Of a stretch of 64,000 nucleotides of DNA, positions 34,033 to 41,940 are shown in pieces. The DNA lies in the NCBI RefSeq assembly GCF_004634425.1, contig NZ_SBJL01000001.1:1461001-1525000 (forward strand). The letters are read 5' to 3'. Under the pieces are notes generated by a model. That model was not told where the DNA came from, searched no databases, and saw nothing but the letters and a program-made list of their open reading frames with translations. The position numbers were made by a program, and so were the translations under genes. How positions within the stretch are numbered: position 1 is the first letter of the stretch; each line of letters opens with the position of its first letter. Origin of the DNA: Vitreimonas flagellata. GTDB lineage: Bacteria > Pseudomonadota > Alphaproteobacteria > Caulobacterales > Aquidulcibacteraceae.

Positions 34033-34533
34033 ATGAGCATTGCGAGTATTGGCGCGAGTTCGCTTTCGGCTCTGTTTGCGCTTGGCAGATCAACGGAAAT
34101 CGGTGAGCAGCAGGCATTTCAGCCGCCAGTTGGCGCGCCCATCGAGGCGGCAAGTCCTGCCGCGTCCGGGACGATTTTGCCGGCCGCGAACACCAGCCTC
34201 AGCCTCTCGTTAGAGACCATCCTTCAACTGCAAGGCCAAGCCGATGAGGACGCGAAAGCCACGGCGCTCGAGGATAGCGCCTCGCTGAAGCCGCCGACAG
34301 CGGAAGAGCTCTTCCTCGAAGAAGCGCGGAAGTCGCCGATCGAGCGTATGCGTGAGCAAATCCTTGAAGCGCTCGGGCTAACCGAGGAAAGCCTCGCCGC
34401 GCTGCCGCCGGATGAGAAGCGCGCGATGGAAGATAAGATCGCAAAAATGATCGAGGAAAAGCTGCGTGAAAGCGCGGGTGGTGAGCCCGGCGCTGAAACC
34501 AGCAACGCGTCGATGATCGCACTGGTCGCTTAA
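34033..34533 (+). CDS. conserved hypothetical protein with charged C-terminal helix
   Basis: The 166-residue protein has no signal peptide. Residues 1-50 are Ser/Ala-rich (MSIASIGASSLSALFALG), and residues 85-145 are predicted helical and highly charged (TAEELFLEEARKSPIERMRE, LGLTEESLAALPPDEKRAME, KIAKMIEEKLRES). I do not recognise a domain and propose no function. It ends with a 4-base overlap to the convergent DUF938 pseudogene. Confidence 0.7.
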   Translation: MSIASIGASSLSALFALGRSTEIGEQQAFQPPVGAPIEAASPAASGTILPAANTSLSLSLETILQLQGQADEDAKATALEDSASLKPPTAEELFLEEARKSPIERMREQILEALGLTEESLAALPPDEKRAMEDKIAKMIEEKLRESAGGEPGAETSNASMIALVA

Positions 34534-35128
34534 CGCGCAAACACCAGCGCCAGATTATTGGCAGGCATTTCGATGACCTCGTTCAGCACGAGCCCTTCGA
34601 CTTTCGCGGCGGCCTCAACCGCCTCCAGATCGCGCACGCCAAAGCGCGGATCGCGCTCTTTCAGCCATTGGTCGAAGCTTTCGTTTGATGGCGCGGTGTG
34701 CGCGCCGCCGCGCTTGTATGCGCCATAGGTGAAGAGCACGCCGCCCGGCCGCAACAATCGGCCCGCACCGGCCATCAAACCCAGCGTCGCCTCCCAAGGC
34801 GAGATGTGGATCATGTTGATCGCCACGAGCGCATCAAACGGGCCCTCCACGCCCCATTCCGCCGCTGAGACATCGATCGCCCGCGGCGCCAACACGTTGG
34901 CGCCCCCCTCGGCTTCGATCCAGGCGGCGATGCTCGCGTGCGCGGCGAGATCAGGATCGCTGGTTTGCCAAGTCACGCCCGGCAGCGCCCCAGCGAAGAA
35001 CACGGCGTGCTACCCGTGCCGGAAGCTAGTTCCAAGACCCGTGCATCGGCCGACAGGACACGTTGCAACACGGCAAGAATAGGCTCGCGATTGCGCGCAA
35101 CCGAGGGCGAGTGCTGACGGGCGTCCAT
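34530..35128 (-). pseudogene. DUF938 SAM-dependent methyltransferase with a -1 frameshift
   Basis: From the ATG at 35128 the frame reads MDARQHSPSVARNREPILAV...VLELASGTGS, the DUF938 N-terminus including SAM motif I. It is then lost near 35010. Another frame resumes at once as VFFAGALPGVTWQTSDPD and continues to the normal end (NLALVFAR at 34530). Adding one base in the AGCACGCC stretch (about 35006-35011) restores the family sequence GSHAVFFA. So one base is missing in the SAM-binding loop. Either the gene is inactivated or the assembly has an error there. The second half alone (157 residues) could not bind SAM. Members modify an unknown small molecule. Confidence 0.82.
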
Positions 35129-35224
35129 GCGCGATCACAAAGCACGCGACGCCTTCTGGGGAAAGCGCGTCGCCCCACGATTGCGCCCCAGTGACGCCGC
35201 GAATTTCGCATCTAAGCTAGCGCC

Positions 35225-35719
35225 ATGAAAGGCCCGCCCATACCGCAGCGCATCCCGCCGCTGACCTGGCGCAAGCCGGCGTTCCTCTGGACGCCGATCG
35301 CGCTGGCTTTGGCCATCAGCTGGCCGCTCGCTCTGTTCTATGGAAACCCCGGTTCGCAGCGTCTGGCGGTGACGGCGCTCTTTGCCGTGTTTGGGCTTTC
35401 GCTGATCACGCTCGGCGCGCGTTGGGCGATAGGCAAAGCGCCAAAGATGCGCAGCATTGTCGTCTCGCACATCGTTTTGGTCGCGCTCGTGACCGCGCTG
35501 CTTTCGCCGTTCGCGCTCGGCCAATTGCTTGGCGGCGCGCGCGCAGGCGAACAGGTGACGTTCTCGATGTCGCTTTCGGTGTTGCCGCTGCTTCTGCTCG
35601 TCGGCCTGCCGATCGCGCTAATCTCCGGCGTGCTGTTTGCCTGGACGGCGCTCACGCGACCGAAAAGCACGGACGATCTGATCGTTACATTCAACGGCGA
35701 CGTGCAGCCCTTCCGCTAA
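35225..35719 (+). CDS. four-helix membrane protein, hypothetical
   Basis: The 164-residue protein has a Pro-rich cytoplasmic N-terminus (KGPPIPQRIPPLTWRKP) and four membrane helices (about 21-40, 48-66, 78-98, 118-140). It ends with a short soluble tail (STDDLIVTFNGDVQPFR). I recognise no family. It is separated by 96 nt from the divergent methyltransferase remnant and is convergent with the PKHD hydroxylase (4-base overlap). Confidence 0.65.
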   Translation: MKGPPIPQRIPPLTWRKPAFLWTPIALALAISWPLALFYGNPGSQRLAVTALFAVFGLSLITLGARWAIGKAPKMRSIVVSHIVLVALVTALLSPFALGQLLGGARAGEQVTFSMSLSVLPLLLLVGLPIALISGVLFAWTALTRPKSTDDLIVTFNGDVQPFR

Positions 35720-36387
35720 CGCGCCCACATCCGCAGCAGGTTCGAGATCGACTTGTCCATCAGCAGCAATTGTTCGCGCGGCGCGCCGGCTTCAGCAAAA
35801 CGCGTGCGCGCAACAGAGAGATCGAACAACGTCTCGCGTTGCGCCGCGTCCGCGACAAAGCTCTGAATCCAACCCACGGCCGCGATGCGCGCGCCGCTGG
35901 TGACAGGCGCGACATAATGAATTGAGGTAGCCGGATAAAGAATGGCGTCGCCAGCATCGAGCTTAAGCGCCTGATCGCCAAGCGCGCTTTCGGTGACGAG
36001 TTCGCCGCCCTCATACGCGTTGCGATCCTCCAGGAAGATCGTGAAAGCGAGATCAGTGCGGAGCTTATCGTCCGCCGGCCCCATCAGCGCGTCGTCCGTG
36101 TGTGCGCCATAGGTCATGCCTGGCTCGTAGCGGGAGAACAGCAGCCGCGTGATCCGCGCCGGGCGGGCGGCAATATCGAACAAGGGATGCCGGCGCAACG
36201 CCTCGACGACGAAGCGCTCCAGCGCCTGAATTTTGCTCGATGCGCCGTCGGCCTGAAGATTGTCCTTCACCCCACGCGCCGCGGCGCCAGCCGTACGCTT
36301 GCCGGAAATCCAGCCGGTTTCAGCTAGCTCGGCGCGGACCTTGGCTAGATCCTCCCCCACCAGCACCTGCTGCAGAATGACGCTCAT
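35716..36387 (-). CDS. PKHD-type Fe(II)/2-oxoglutarate hydroxylase (PiuC/YbiX family)
   Basis: The 223-residue protein has the Fe(II) triad His96, Asp98 (YGAHTDDA) and His157 (SIHYV), and Arg167 for 2-oxoglutarate. Family segments include VKDNLQADG, RYEPGMTYGAHTD, FLEDRNAYEGGELV and LYPATSIHYVAPV. PiuC-like enzymes often sit with TonB-dependent iron receptors, but none is adjacent here. The start at 36387 (MSVILQQVLVGEDL) is the family start; the open frame upstream to 36852 is a shadow of the facing lipoprotein gene. Confidence 0.93.
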   Translation of the reverse strand: MSVILQQVLVGEDLAKVRAELAETGWISGKRTAGAAARGVKDNLQADGASSKIQALERFVVEALRRHPLFDIAARPARITRLLFSRYEPGMTYGAHTDDALMGPADDKLRTDLAFTIFLEDRNAYEGGELVTESALGDQALKLDAGDAILYPATSIHYVAPVTSGARIAAVGWIQSFVADAAQRETLFDLSVARTRFAEAGAPREQLLLMDKSISNLLRMWAR

Positions 36388-36467
36388 AAACCCGCCCGCC
36401 TGTTGTTGCGAACCATTTGCATTTGGTCCAGTTTGCGCGTCAGATTTGGAATTTGGGAGTGGGTCGA

Positions 36468-37301
36468 ATGATCGCGTGGAAGCTGAAACATTGGCGCGTT
36501 GTCGGCGTAGCGGCGGCCTTCTCGGTGGCGGCCTGCGGCGGCGAAGGCGGCGAAACGGGCGCTTCCGGCGGTGAGGGCGGCGAAGCTGGTGAGGGCGGCG
36601 ACGTGGTTGCTCCCCCCACACCGGCCCCGAGCGCCGAAGCGCCTGCCCCCGCAGCTGGCGGTGAAGCCGGCGAAGCTGGCGCGCAAACGGCCTATGCAGG
36701 TCTCGAAGGCGATCAACGCATCGCGCTGCGCCTGCATCATTTGCTTGGCTTCGTGCTCGCCGCGGAACGTGCACTGCAGGACAACAACGTCCAGCCGATG
36801 GACGCGGCCATCCTCGTCCAACAGGGCGTGCTCGAAGTGTATGACGCTGCACCCACCGAGTTCGGCACGCTCAATGCAGACGTCATCCGCGCCGCCGCAG
36901 ATATGGAGCTGCCGCGCGACCAGCTCACGCAACGCCTCAACGCCGCGAAGGCGGAAATCGCGCGCGCTTCGGGCGCGCTTGACGACGACGCCGCGATCAC
37001 GGTGGCGCGTTTGGTCGATATCTCGACCGGCCTCTACCAACTCGTGATCCAGCAAGATTTCGTCGACCCGATCGAATACCAGCACAGCATGGGCGCAGCC
37101 CTCGCCGCGCGCGCGGCGCTGCGTGAGGCGCAATCGGATCTGCGCGGCCGCGACGCGGGCGCTTACACCGAAGCCAATCGCGAGCTGGATCGTTTCGTCG
37201 CGCTCTGGCCGTCAGCCACCGCGCCTGAGGCGCCGACGCCATACAACCAGCTGCTCGCAGCCGGTTCACGCATCCGCTTCGCGCTGTCGCCGTACCTCTA
37301 A
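36468..37301 (+). CDS. lipoprotein with Gly/Glu-rich linker, unknown function
   Basis: The 277-residue protein begins at ATG 36468, 8 nt after GGGAG. Its lipobox is VAAC. Right after the lipidated Cys come about 60 residues of Gly/Glu/Ala/Pro-rich sequence with GGEGGE-, GEAGEGG- and GGEAGEAG-type units, then a mostly helical domain of about 190 residues (IALRLHHLLGFVLAAERALQ, PRDQLTQRLNAAKAEIARAS, LVDISTGLYQLVIQ). The linker probably holds the helical domain off the membrane. I do not recognise the domain; an imelysin-like helical fold is possible but unproven. Confidence 0.72.
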   Translation: MIAWKLKHWRVVGVAAAFSVAACGGEGGETGASGGEGGEAGEGGDVVAPPTPAPSAEAPAPAAGGEAGEAGAQTAYAGLEGDQRIALRLHHLLGFVLAAERALQDNNVQPMDAAILVQQGVLEVYDAAPTEFGTLNADVIRAAADMELPRDQLTQRLNAAKAEIARASGALDDDAAITVARLVDISTGLYQLVIQQDFVDPIEYQHSMGAALAARAALREAQSDLRGRDAGAYTEANRELDRFVALWPSATAPEAPTPYNQLLAAGSRIRFALSPYL

Positions 37302-37810
37302 GTGCGGCGCAGCAGGATCGAGAGCGAGCCTTTGTAATCGGCGCGGCCATATTCGGCATAGCCGAGTTTGGCGGCGAGCTTGAGCGAAGGCGCGTTCTCG
37401 GGCGCGATCATGCAGACGAAATCGGTGCGGCCAAAATGCGCCACGCCCCAATCCAAAGCCGCGCGCATCGCCTCAAACGCATAGCCTTTGCCGTGCGCCG
37501 AGGTCGCCAGCGCCCAGCCTTGCTCGGGCGCTTCAAAACGCGGCTCGATCTCGCGCTTGAAATTGCCCCAACCGCCTTCGCCGACGAAAGCGCCGGTGGC
37601 CTTTTCCTCGATCAGCCAAAAGCCGTGGCCGAGCAGCTGCCAATGGCCGACATAGCGGAGCAAGCGCCCCCAGGTGTCTTCGCGCGATGAGGGCTTGCCG
37701 CCGATGAAGCGCGCGACGTCAGGATCCGCCCACATGGCGACGCTGGACTCGAAATCGCTCAATTCATGCCGCCGCAGCCGCAGGCGTTCAGTTTCGATCA
37801 CAGGCGCCAT
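37298..37810 (-). CDS. GNAT acetyltransferase, RimJ/RimL type
   Basis: The 170-residue protein opens with IETERLRLRRHELSDFESSVAMW, the hallmark of the RimJ/RimL-like GNAT branch. It continues with GFWLIEEKATGAFVGEGG, the acetyl-CoA loop AHGKGYAFEAMRAALDWG and PENAPSLKLAAKLGY. It acetylates an N-terminal or side-chain amine; the partner is unknown. It starts directly at the end of the TlpA gene with no gap, so the two are probably one transcript. Confidence 0.9.
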   Translation of the reverse strand: MAPVIETERLRLRRHELSDFESSVAMWADPDVARFIGGKPSSREDTWGRLLRYVGHWQLLGHGFWLIEEKATGAFVGEGGWGNFKREIEPRFEAPEQGWALATSAHGKGYAFEAMRAALDWGVAHFGRTDFVCMIAPENAPSLKLAAKLGYAEYGRADYKGSLSILLRRT

Positions 37811-38425
37811 CTATTCCCCCGCGAGCACCGCCTCCAGCAGTGCGATCGCTTCGGGGCTAGCCCAATCGGCGCCGCCGGCCAAGCGGGCGCGCTCGTTGCC
37901 TTCGCGGTCGTAGATGATCGTCACCGGCATACCGGCGGCTTGGGCGTCGAACAGCACGCCGCGCGTCATGTCCATGAGGAAGGGCAACGAATTGTCGCTG
38001 AGTTCGCCCAGCTGACGCACGGCGTTTTCGCGCTGGGCCTCGCTATCGACGCTGATCGGGATCACTTTGAGCCGATCGCCGAAATGGCGCTGTAGCGCGC
38101 CAAGCGTCGGCATCTCCTCGACGCAGGGCGCGCACCATGTCGCCCAGAGGTTCAACACGATCACTTCGCCCTGATAGGCCTGCAGATTGGTCTCCACCCC
38201 TTGCGCGTCTGTCAGCGTCCGTGTGGGCATGGGTGGGGCAGCTTCCATGATCTGGAGCCGGCGCATCTCGCCTTGGGCATATTGCATCAGCCCAAGGCTC
38301 GCTTCGGGCTTTGAAGACGCTGCGAAAAGCACGTAAAGGAGCGCGACTAGTCCGGCCGCGAGCATCAGCATCGCAGCCCATAAGGCCCAATTGCGCGGCG
38401 CCTTGGAGCTTGTGTTCGTGTCCAA
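37811..38425 (-). CDS. TlpA-family thiol:disulfide oxidoreductase
   Basis: The 204-residue protein is anchored by an N-terminal helix (ALWAAMLMLAAGLVALLYVL) with a periplasmic thioredoxin domain. The redox site is WCAPC (Cys98, Cys101) in VIVLNLWATWCAPCVEEMPT, and the cis-Pro lies in AAGMPVTIIYD. TlpA-like proteins keep cytochrome-related or other periplasmic thiols reduced. The start codon appears to be TTG at 38425, preceded by GAGGAATAGGAA; no ATG is available before the helix. It overlaps the divergent argH start by 8 bases. Confidence 0.9.
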   Translation of the reverse strand: MDTNTSSKAPRNWALWAAMLMLAAGLVALLYVLFAASSKPEASLGLMQYAQGEMRRLQIMEAAPPMPTRTLTDAQGVETNLQAYQGEVIVLNLWATWCAPCVEEMPTLGALQRHFGDRLKVIPISVDSEAQRENAVRQLGELSDNSLPFLMDMTRGVLFDAQAAGMPVTIIYDREGNERARLAGGADWASPEAIALLEAVLAGE

Positions 38426-39824
38426 TTCCTATTCCTCAGGCGGCCAAAAGATGTGGGGCGGCCGTTTTGCGGCGCAGCCCGCGGACGCCATGCAAGCCAT
38501 CAACGCTTCGATCGATGTCGATCAACGCTTGTGGCGCGAGGACATCGAAGGCTCGAAGGCGCACGCTGACATGCTGGCGGCCCGTGGGATCATTACGCAA
38601 GAAGACAATCAAGCGATACAGGGCGGCCTGGATCAGATCGCCGCGGAAATCGCTGCGGGCGAGTTCAAATTCTCCACGGAACTTGAGGACATCCACCTCA
38701 ATATCGAAGCGCGGCTGACCGAGCGCATCGGCGAAGCCGGCAAGCGCCTGCACACCGGCCGTTCGCGCAACGACCAAGTGGCGACCGATTTCAAGCTCTG
38801 GACCATGCGCGCCGCCCGCGAAGCCGGCGACGGCCTGCGCGCGCTGCAGAAGGCGCTGGTGAAGCAAGCCTCAGCGCACGCCGATTGGATTATGCCGGGC
38901 TTCACGCACCTGCAAACGGCGCAGCCGATCACCCTGGGCCACCATTTGCTCGCCTACGTCTCGATGTTCGAACGCGACCGCGTGCGCATTATTGGCGGCG
39001 CACTCGAAGCCGCGTGGGAATGCCCGCTGGGTTCGGCGGCACTCGCCGGCACGCCTTATCCGATTGATCGCGAGATGACGGCGCAGGCGTTGGGCTTCCA
39101 CGCCCCCGCCAGCAATTCGCTCGACGCCGTCGGCTCCCGCGATTTCGCGCTGGCCGCACTCGCCAATCTCTCCATCGCCGCCACGCATCTTTCGCGCCTC
39201 GCTGAAGAGATCGTGCTCTGGACAAGCCCGCAATTTGCCTTCGCATCACTCAGCGACGCATGGTCGACCGGCTCATCGATCATGCCGCAAAAGCGCAATC
39301 CGGATGCGGCAGAGCTCATCCGCGCCAAGGCCGCGCGCGTCGGCGCCGATTTCGCTGCGCTCAACGGCATCGTACAGAAACTGCCGCTCGCCTACGCCAA
39401 GGATTTGCAGGACGACAAGGCGCTCACCTTCAACGCCTTCGATTCCTTTGCGCTCTCGATCACCGCCATGATTGGCATGATCGAAACCATGCGCTTCAAG
39501 CGCGAAGCCATGCGCGCCGCCGCTGCCCGCGGCTATTCCACCGCGACCGACCTTGCCGATTGGCTGGTGCGCGAGCTCAAAGTCCCGTTCCGGGAAGCAC
39601 ACGAGATCACCGGCAAAATCGTCCGCCGCGCCGAGGATAGCGGCGTCAGCGAGCTTGGCCTGCTGCCGATCGAGGATTTCCAGGCCGTCGATCCGCGCAT
39701 TACCGATGCCGCACGCGGCTTGTTGACGGTTGAAAAGTCGGTCGAGAGCCGGGATAGCTATGGCGGAACCGCGCCGCAGCGCGTGCGCGAGCAAGTCGAG
39801 CGCTGGAAGGAGATGTTCGAATGA
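38418..39824 (+). CDS. argH: argininosuccinate lyase
   Basis: The enzyme catalyses the last step of arginine synthesis, splitting argininosuccinate into arginine and fumarate. Features include KMWGGRFAAQPADAM, HTGRSRNDQVATDFKLW, MPGFTHLQTAQPITLGHH and the superfamily signature GSSIMPQKRNPD. I take GTG at 38418 as start because GGAG lies 9 nt upstream, giving 468 residues; ATG 38451 would begin at MWGGRF with a weaker site. The following lipoprotein gene overlaps by ATGA. The argH-lipoprotein-lysA order is conserved in alphaproteobacteria. Confidence 0.96.
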   Translation: MSNSYSSGGQKMWGGRFAAQPADAMQAINASIDVDQRLWREDIEGSKAHADMLAARGIITQEDNQAIQGGLDQIAAEIAAGEFKFSTELEDIHLNIEARLTERIGEAGKRLHTGRSRNDQVATDFKLWTMRAAREAGDGLRALQKALVKQASAHADWIMPGFTHLQTAQPITLGHHLLAYVSMFERDRVRIIGGALEAAWECPLGSAALAGTPYPIDREMTAQALGFHAPASNSLDAVGSRDFALAALANLSIAATHLSRLAEEIVLWTSPQFAFASLSDAWSTGSSIMPQKRNPDAAELIRAKAARVGADFAALNGIVQKLPLAYAKDLQDDKALTFNAFDSFALSITAMIGMIETMRFKREAMRAAAARGYSTATDLADWLVRELKVPFREAHEITGKIVRRAEDSGVSELGLLPIEDFQAVDPRITDAARGLLTVEKSVESRDSYGGTAPQRVREQVERWKEMFE

Positions 39825-40018
39825 AACGGACCGTACTTATCCTGGCGGCGCTGACTTTGCTTTCGGCTTGCGGCATCCCCGGCGATCTCGAGCGCCCCGA
39901 TCCGCTCTGGGATCGCGAAGGCGCGATCCGTCGCGAGTGCCAGCAACAAGCCGAGCGCAACCAGCCGCAAGACGCGCGCTGCGCCCAATACGAAACCGGG
40001 GCGCAGACCAACCCGTGA
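39821..40018 (+). CDS. LptM-like small lipoprotein
   Basis: The 65-residue lipoprotein has lipobox LLSAC followed at once by GIPGDLERP. The CGxxGxLxxP pattern is the attachment motif of LptM (YifL), which in E. coli assists maturation of the LptD-LptE LPS translocon. Here the gene is squeezed between argH and lysA with 4-base overlaps on both sides. The rest is short and charged. The function is inferred from the motif; yifL of E. coli similarly sits beside a lysine-pathway gene (dapF). Confidence 0.78.
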   Translation: MKRTVLILAALTLLSACGIPGDLERPDPLWDREGAIRRECQQQAERNQPQDARCAQYETGAQTNP

Positions 40019-41274
40019 ACCATTTCGACTATCGCGGCGGCGTGCTCTGCTGCGAAGGCGTTTCGCTGGAAGCCATCGCGGAAGCCGTCGGCACGCCGGT
40101 CTATGTCTATTCGAGCGCCACGCTTGAGCGGCACTACGAAGTGTTCAAGCAGGCGTTCGCGCCGCGCGACACGCTGGTCGCCTTCGCCGTCAAAGCCAAT
40201 GCGAACATCGCGGTCATCAACACGCTCGCACGCAAAGGCGCGGGCGCCGATACGGTGAGCCAAGGCGAGATCGAGCGCGCGCTTGTTGCAGGCGTGCCGC
40301 CCGAGCGCATCATTTTCTCCGGCGTTGGCAAAACCGAAGACGAACTGGCGTTCGCGGTGAAAACCGGCGTGCACCAGATCAATGTCGAGAGCATCGCCGA
40401 ACTCGAAACGCTCTCGCAGATCGCGGCGAGCCTGAACGCCAAGCCTTCGATCGCCATTCGTGTGAACCCGGATGTCGGCGCTGGCGGGCACGAGAAGATC
40501 ACCACCGGCAAGGGCGACACGAAGTTCGGCGTCTCCATCGACCAAGCGCTGCAATATTATGGTCGCGCCCATAGCGATCCGCATCTGCACGCGCGCGGCC
40601 TCGCCGTACACATCGGCAGCCAGATCAAAGACCTCGGCCCGCTCGAAGAAGCGTTCAAAGCGATGCGTGGCATGGCGGAGCGCTTGCGGGCTGCGGGACT
40701 CAGCATTGATCGGCTCGATCTCGGCGGCGGCCTGGGCGTGCCCTATTTCAACGAACCCGATCCGCCGACGCCGGCCGAATACGCCGCGATGGTCAATCGC
40801 GTGTTCGACGGCTTGGATATTGGCCTTGCGTTCGAGCCCGGCCGCATGATCGCGGGCAATGCGGGCGTACTGCTCTCTCGCGTGATCCGCCTGCAGGAGC
40901 GCCCGACGCGGCCAATCGTGGTGCTGGATGCGGGCATGAACGATCTCATCCGTCCCGCCATTTACGACGCCTATCACGGCATCAAACCGGTGCGTGAACC
41001 GAAGGGCGGCGCGGAAACGGCGTACGATGTCGTCGGCCCCATTTGCGAAACCGGCGATCTCTTCACGCGCAATCGCGCGCTGCCGCCGCTCGAAGCGGGC
41101 GATCTCGTCGCCTTCATGACGGCTGGCGCGTACGGCGCGACGATGTCATCCACCTACAACGCCCGCGCGCTTGTCGCCGAAGTTTTGGTGCGCGGCGACA
41201 AATACGAAATCGTGCGCAAGAGATGGGAGCTGAAAGATCAGCTCGCACTCGAGCAGATTCCAAGCTGGGAGTAG
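40015..41274 (+). CDS. lysA: diaminopimelate decarboxylase
   Basis: The 419-residue PLP enzyme makes lysine from meso-diaminopimelate. The start is GTG at 40015, overlapping the upstream stop (GTGA); a longer in-frame reading from 39730 is shadow sequence. The PLP lysine is Lys60 in AFAVKANAN; other motifs are GADTVSQGEIERAL, HIGSQIKDL, DRLDLGGGLGVPY, EPGRMIAGNAG and CETGDLFT. Length is as usual for LysA. Lysine and arginine synthesis genes share this operon. Confidence 0.96.
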   Translation: MNHFDYRGGVLCCEGVSLEAIAEAVGTPVYVYSSATLERHYEVFKQAFAPRDTLVAFAVKANANIAVINTLARKGAGADTVSQGEIERALVAGVPPERIIFSGVGKTEDELAFAVKTGVHQINVESIAELETLSQIAASLNAKPSIAIRVNPDVGAGGHEKITTGKGDTKFGVSIDQALQYYGRAHSDPHLHARGLAVHIGSQIKDLGPLEEAFKAMRGMAERLRAAGLSIDRLDLGGGLGVPYFNEPDPPTPAEYAAMVNRVFDGLDIGLAFEPGRMIAGNAGVLLSRVIRLQERPTRPIVVLDAGMNDLIRPAIYDAYHGIKPVREPKGGAETAYDVVGPICETGDLFTRNRALPPLEAGDLVAFMTAGAYGATMSSTYNARALVAEVLVRGDKYEIVRKRWELKDQLALEQIPSWE

Positions 41275-41276
41275 AG

Positions 41277-41855
41277 ATGCGAACGATCCTGACCGCGCTG
41301 GCCGCCCTTGCCTTGAGCGCCTGCGCCAACACACCTGCGCCATCGCCGCAAGACACGTTCTTCGCCAATCTCTCGACGCTCTGCGGCAATGCTTATTCTG
41401 GCCGCGTCGTCACGACAGACGCAGCCGACGCGAGCTTCGCCAGCCAGCCGCTCGTGATGCATGTGCGTGATTGCAGCACGAGTGAAATCCGTGTGCCGTT
41501 CAATGTCGGCGAAAATCGCTCGCGCACCTGGGTGATCACGCGCACGGCCGAAGGCCTGCGCCTGAAGCACGATCACCGCCACGAAGACGGCAGCGAAGAC
41601 GTGCTCACCCAATATGGCGGCGACACCGCCAATTCCGGCTCGTCCACGCGCCAAGAATTCCCGGCCGACGAGCATTCCAAGCAACTCTTCAGGGCCAACA
41701 ACATCCCCGCCTCTGTGGACAACGTCTGGGCGGTCGAGGTGCATCCCGGCCAAACCTTCGCTTACGAATTACGCCGCCCGAACCGGCATTTCCGTGTCGA
41801 GTTCGATCTGACGCGCCCAGTTCCCGCACCGCCCGCCTCCTGGGGCGCAAATTAA
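41277..41855 (+). CDS. lipoprotein of unknown function downstream of lysA
   Basis: The 192-residue protein starts at ATG 41277 just 2 nt after the lysA stop, with GGGAG inside the end of lysA. The lipobox is LSAC. The mature domain contains TFFANLSTLCGNAYSGRVVT, VMHVRDCSTSEIRVPFNVGE, RTWVITRTAEGLRLKHDHRHEDGS and ends beta-rich. Two Cys (LCGNAY, VRDCST) could form a disulfide. Its family is found beside lysA in related genomes as far as I recall; the function is unknown. Confidence 0.78.
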   Translation: MRTILTALAALALSACANTPAPSPQDTFFANLSTLCGNAYSGRVVTTDAADASFASQPLVMHVRDCSTSEIRVPFNVGENRSRTWVITRTAEGLRLKHDHRHEDGSEDVLTQYGGDTANSGSSTRQEFPADEHSKQLFRANNIPASVDNVWAVEVHPGQTFAYELRRPNRHFRVEFDLTRPVPAPPASWGAN

Positions 41856-41940
41856 GCCTTTTTCAGCGGCGGCCACGGCGACTCTCTGGGGTTTGGTCAT
41901 GGTTTGGCCAGACAGCGACTGTTAGGCTCGCGTCGCCGGC

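Noticed and set aside
36388-36852. N-terminal extension of the PKHD hydroxylase
   Set aside because: The family starts at MSVILQQVL. The extension is antisense to the Gly/Glu-rich lipoprotein and low in complexity.
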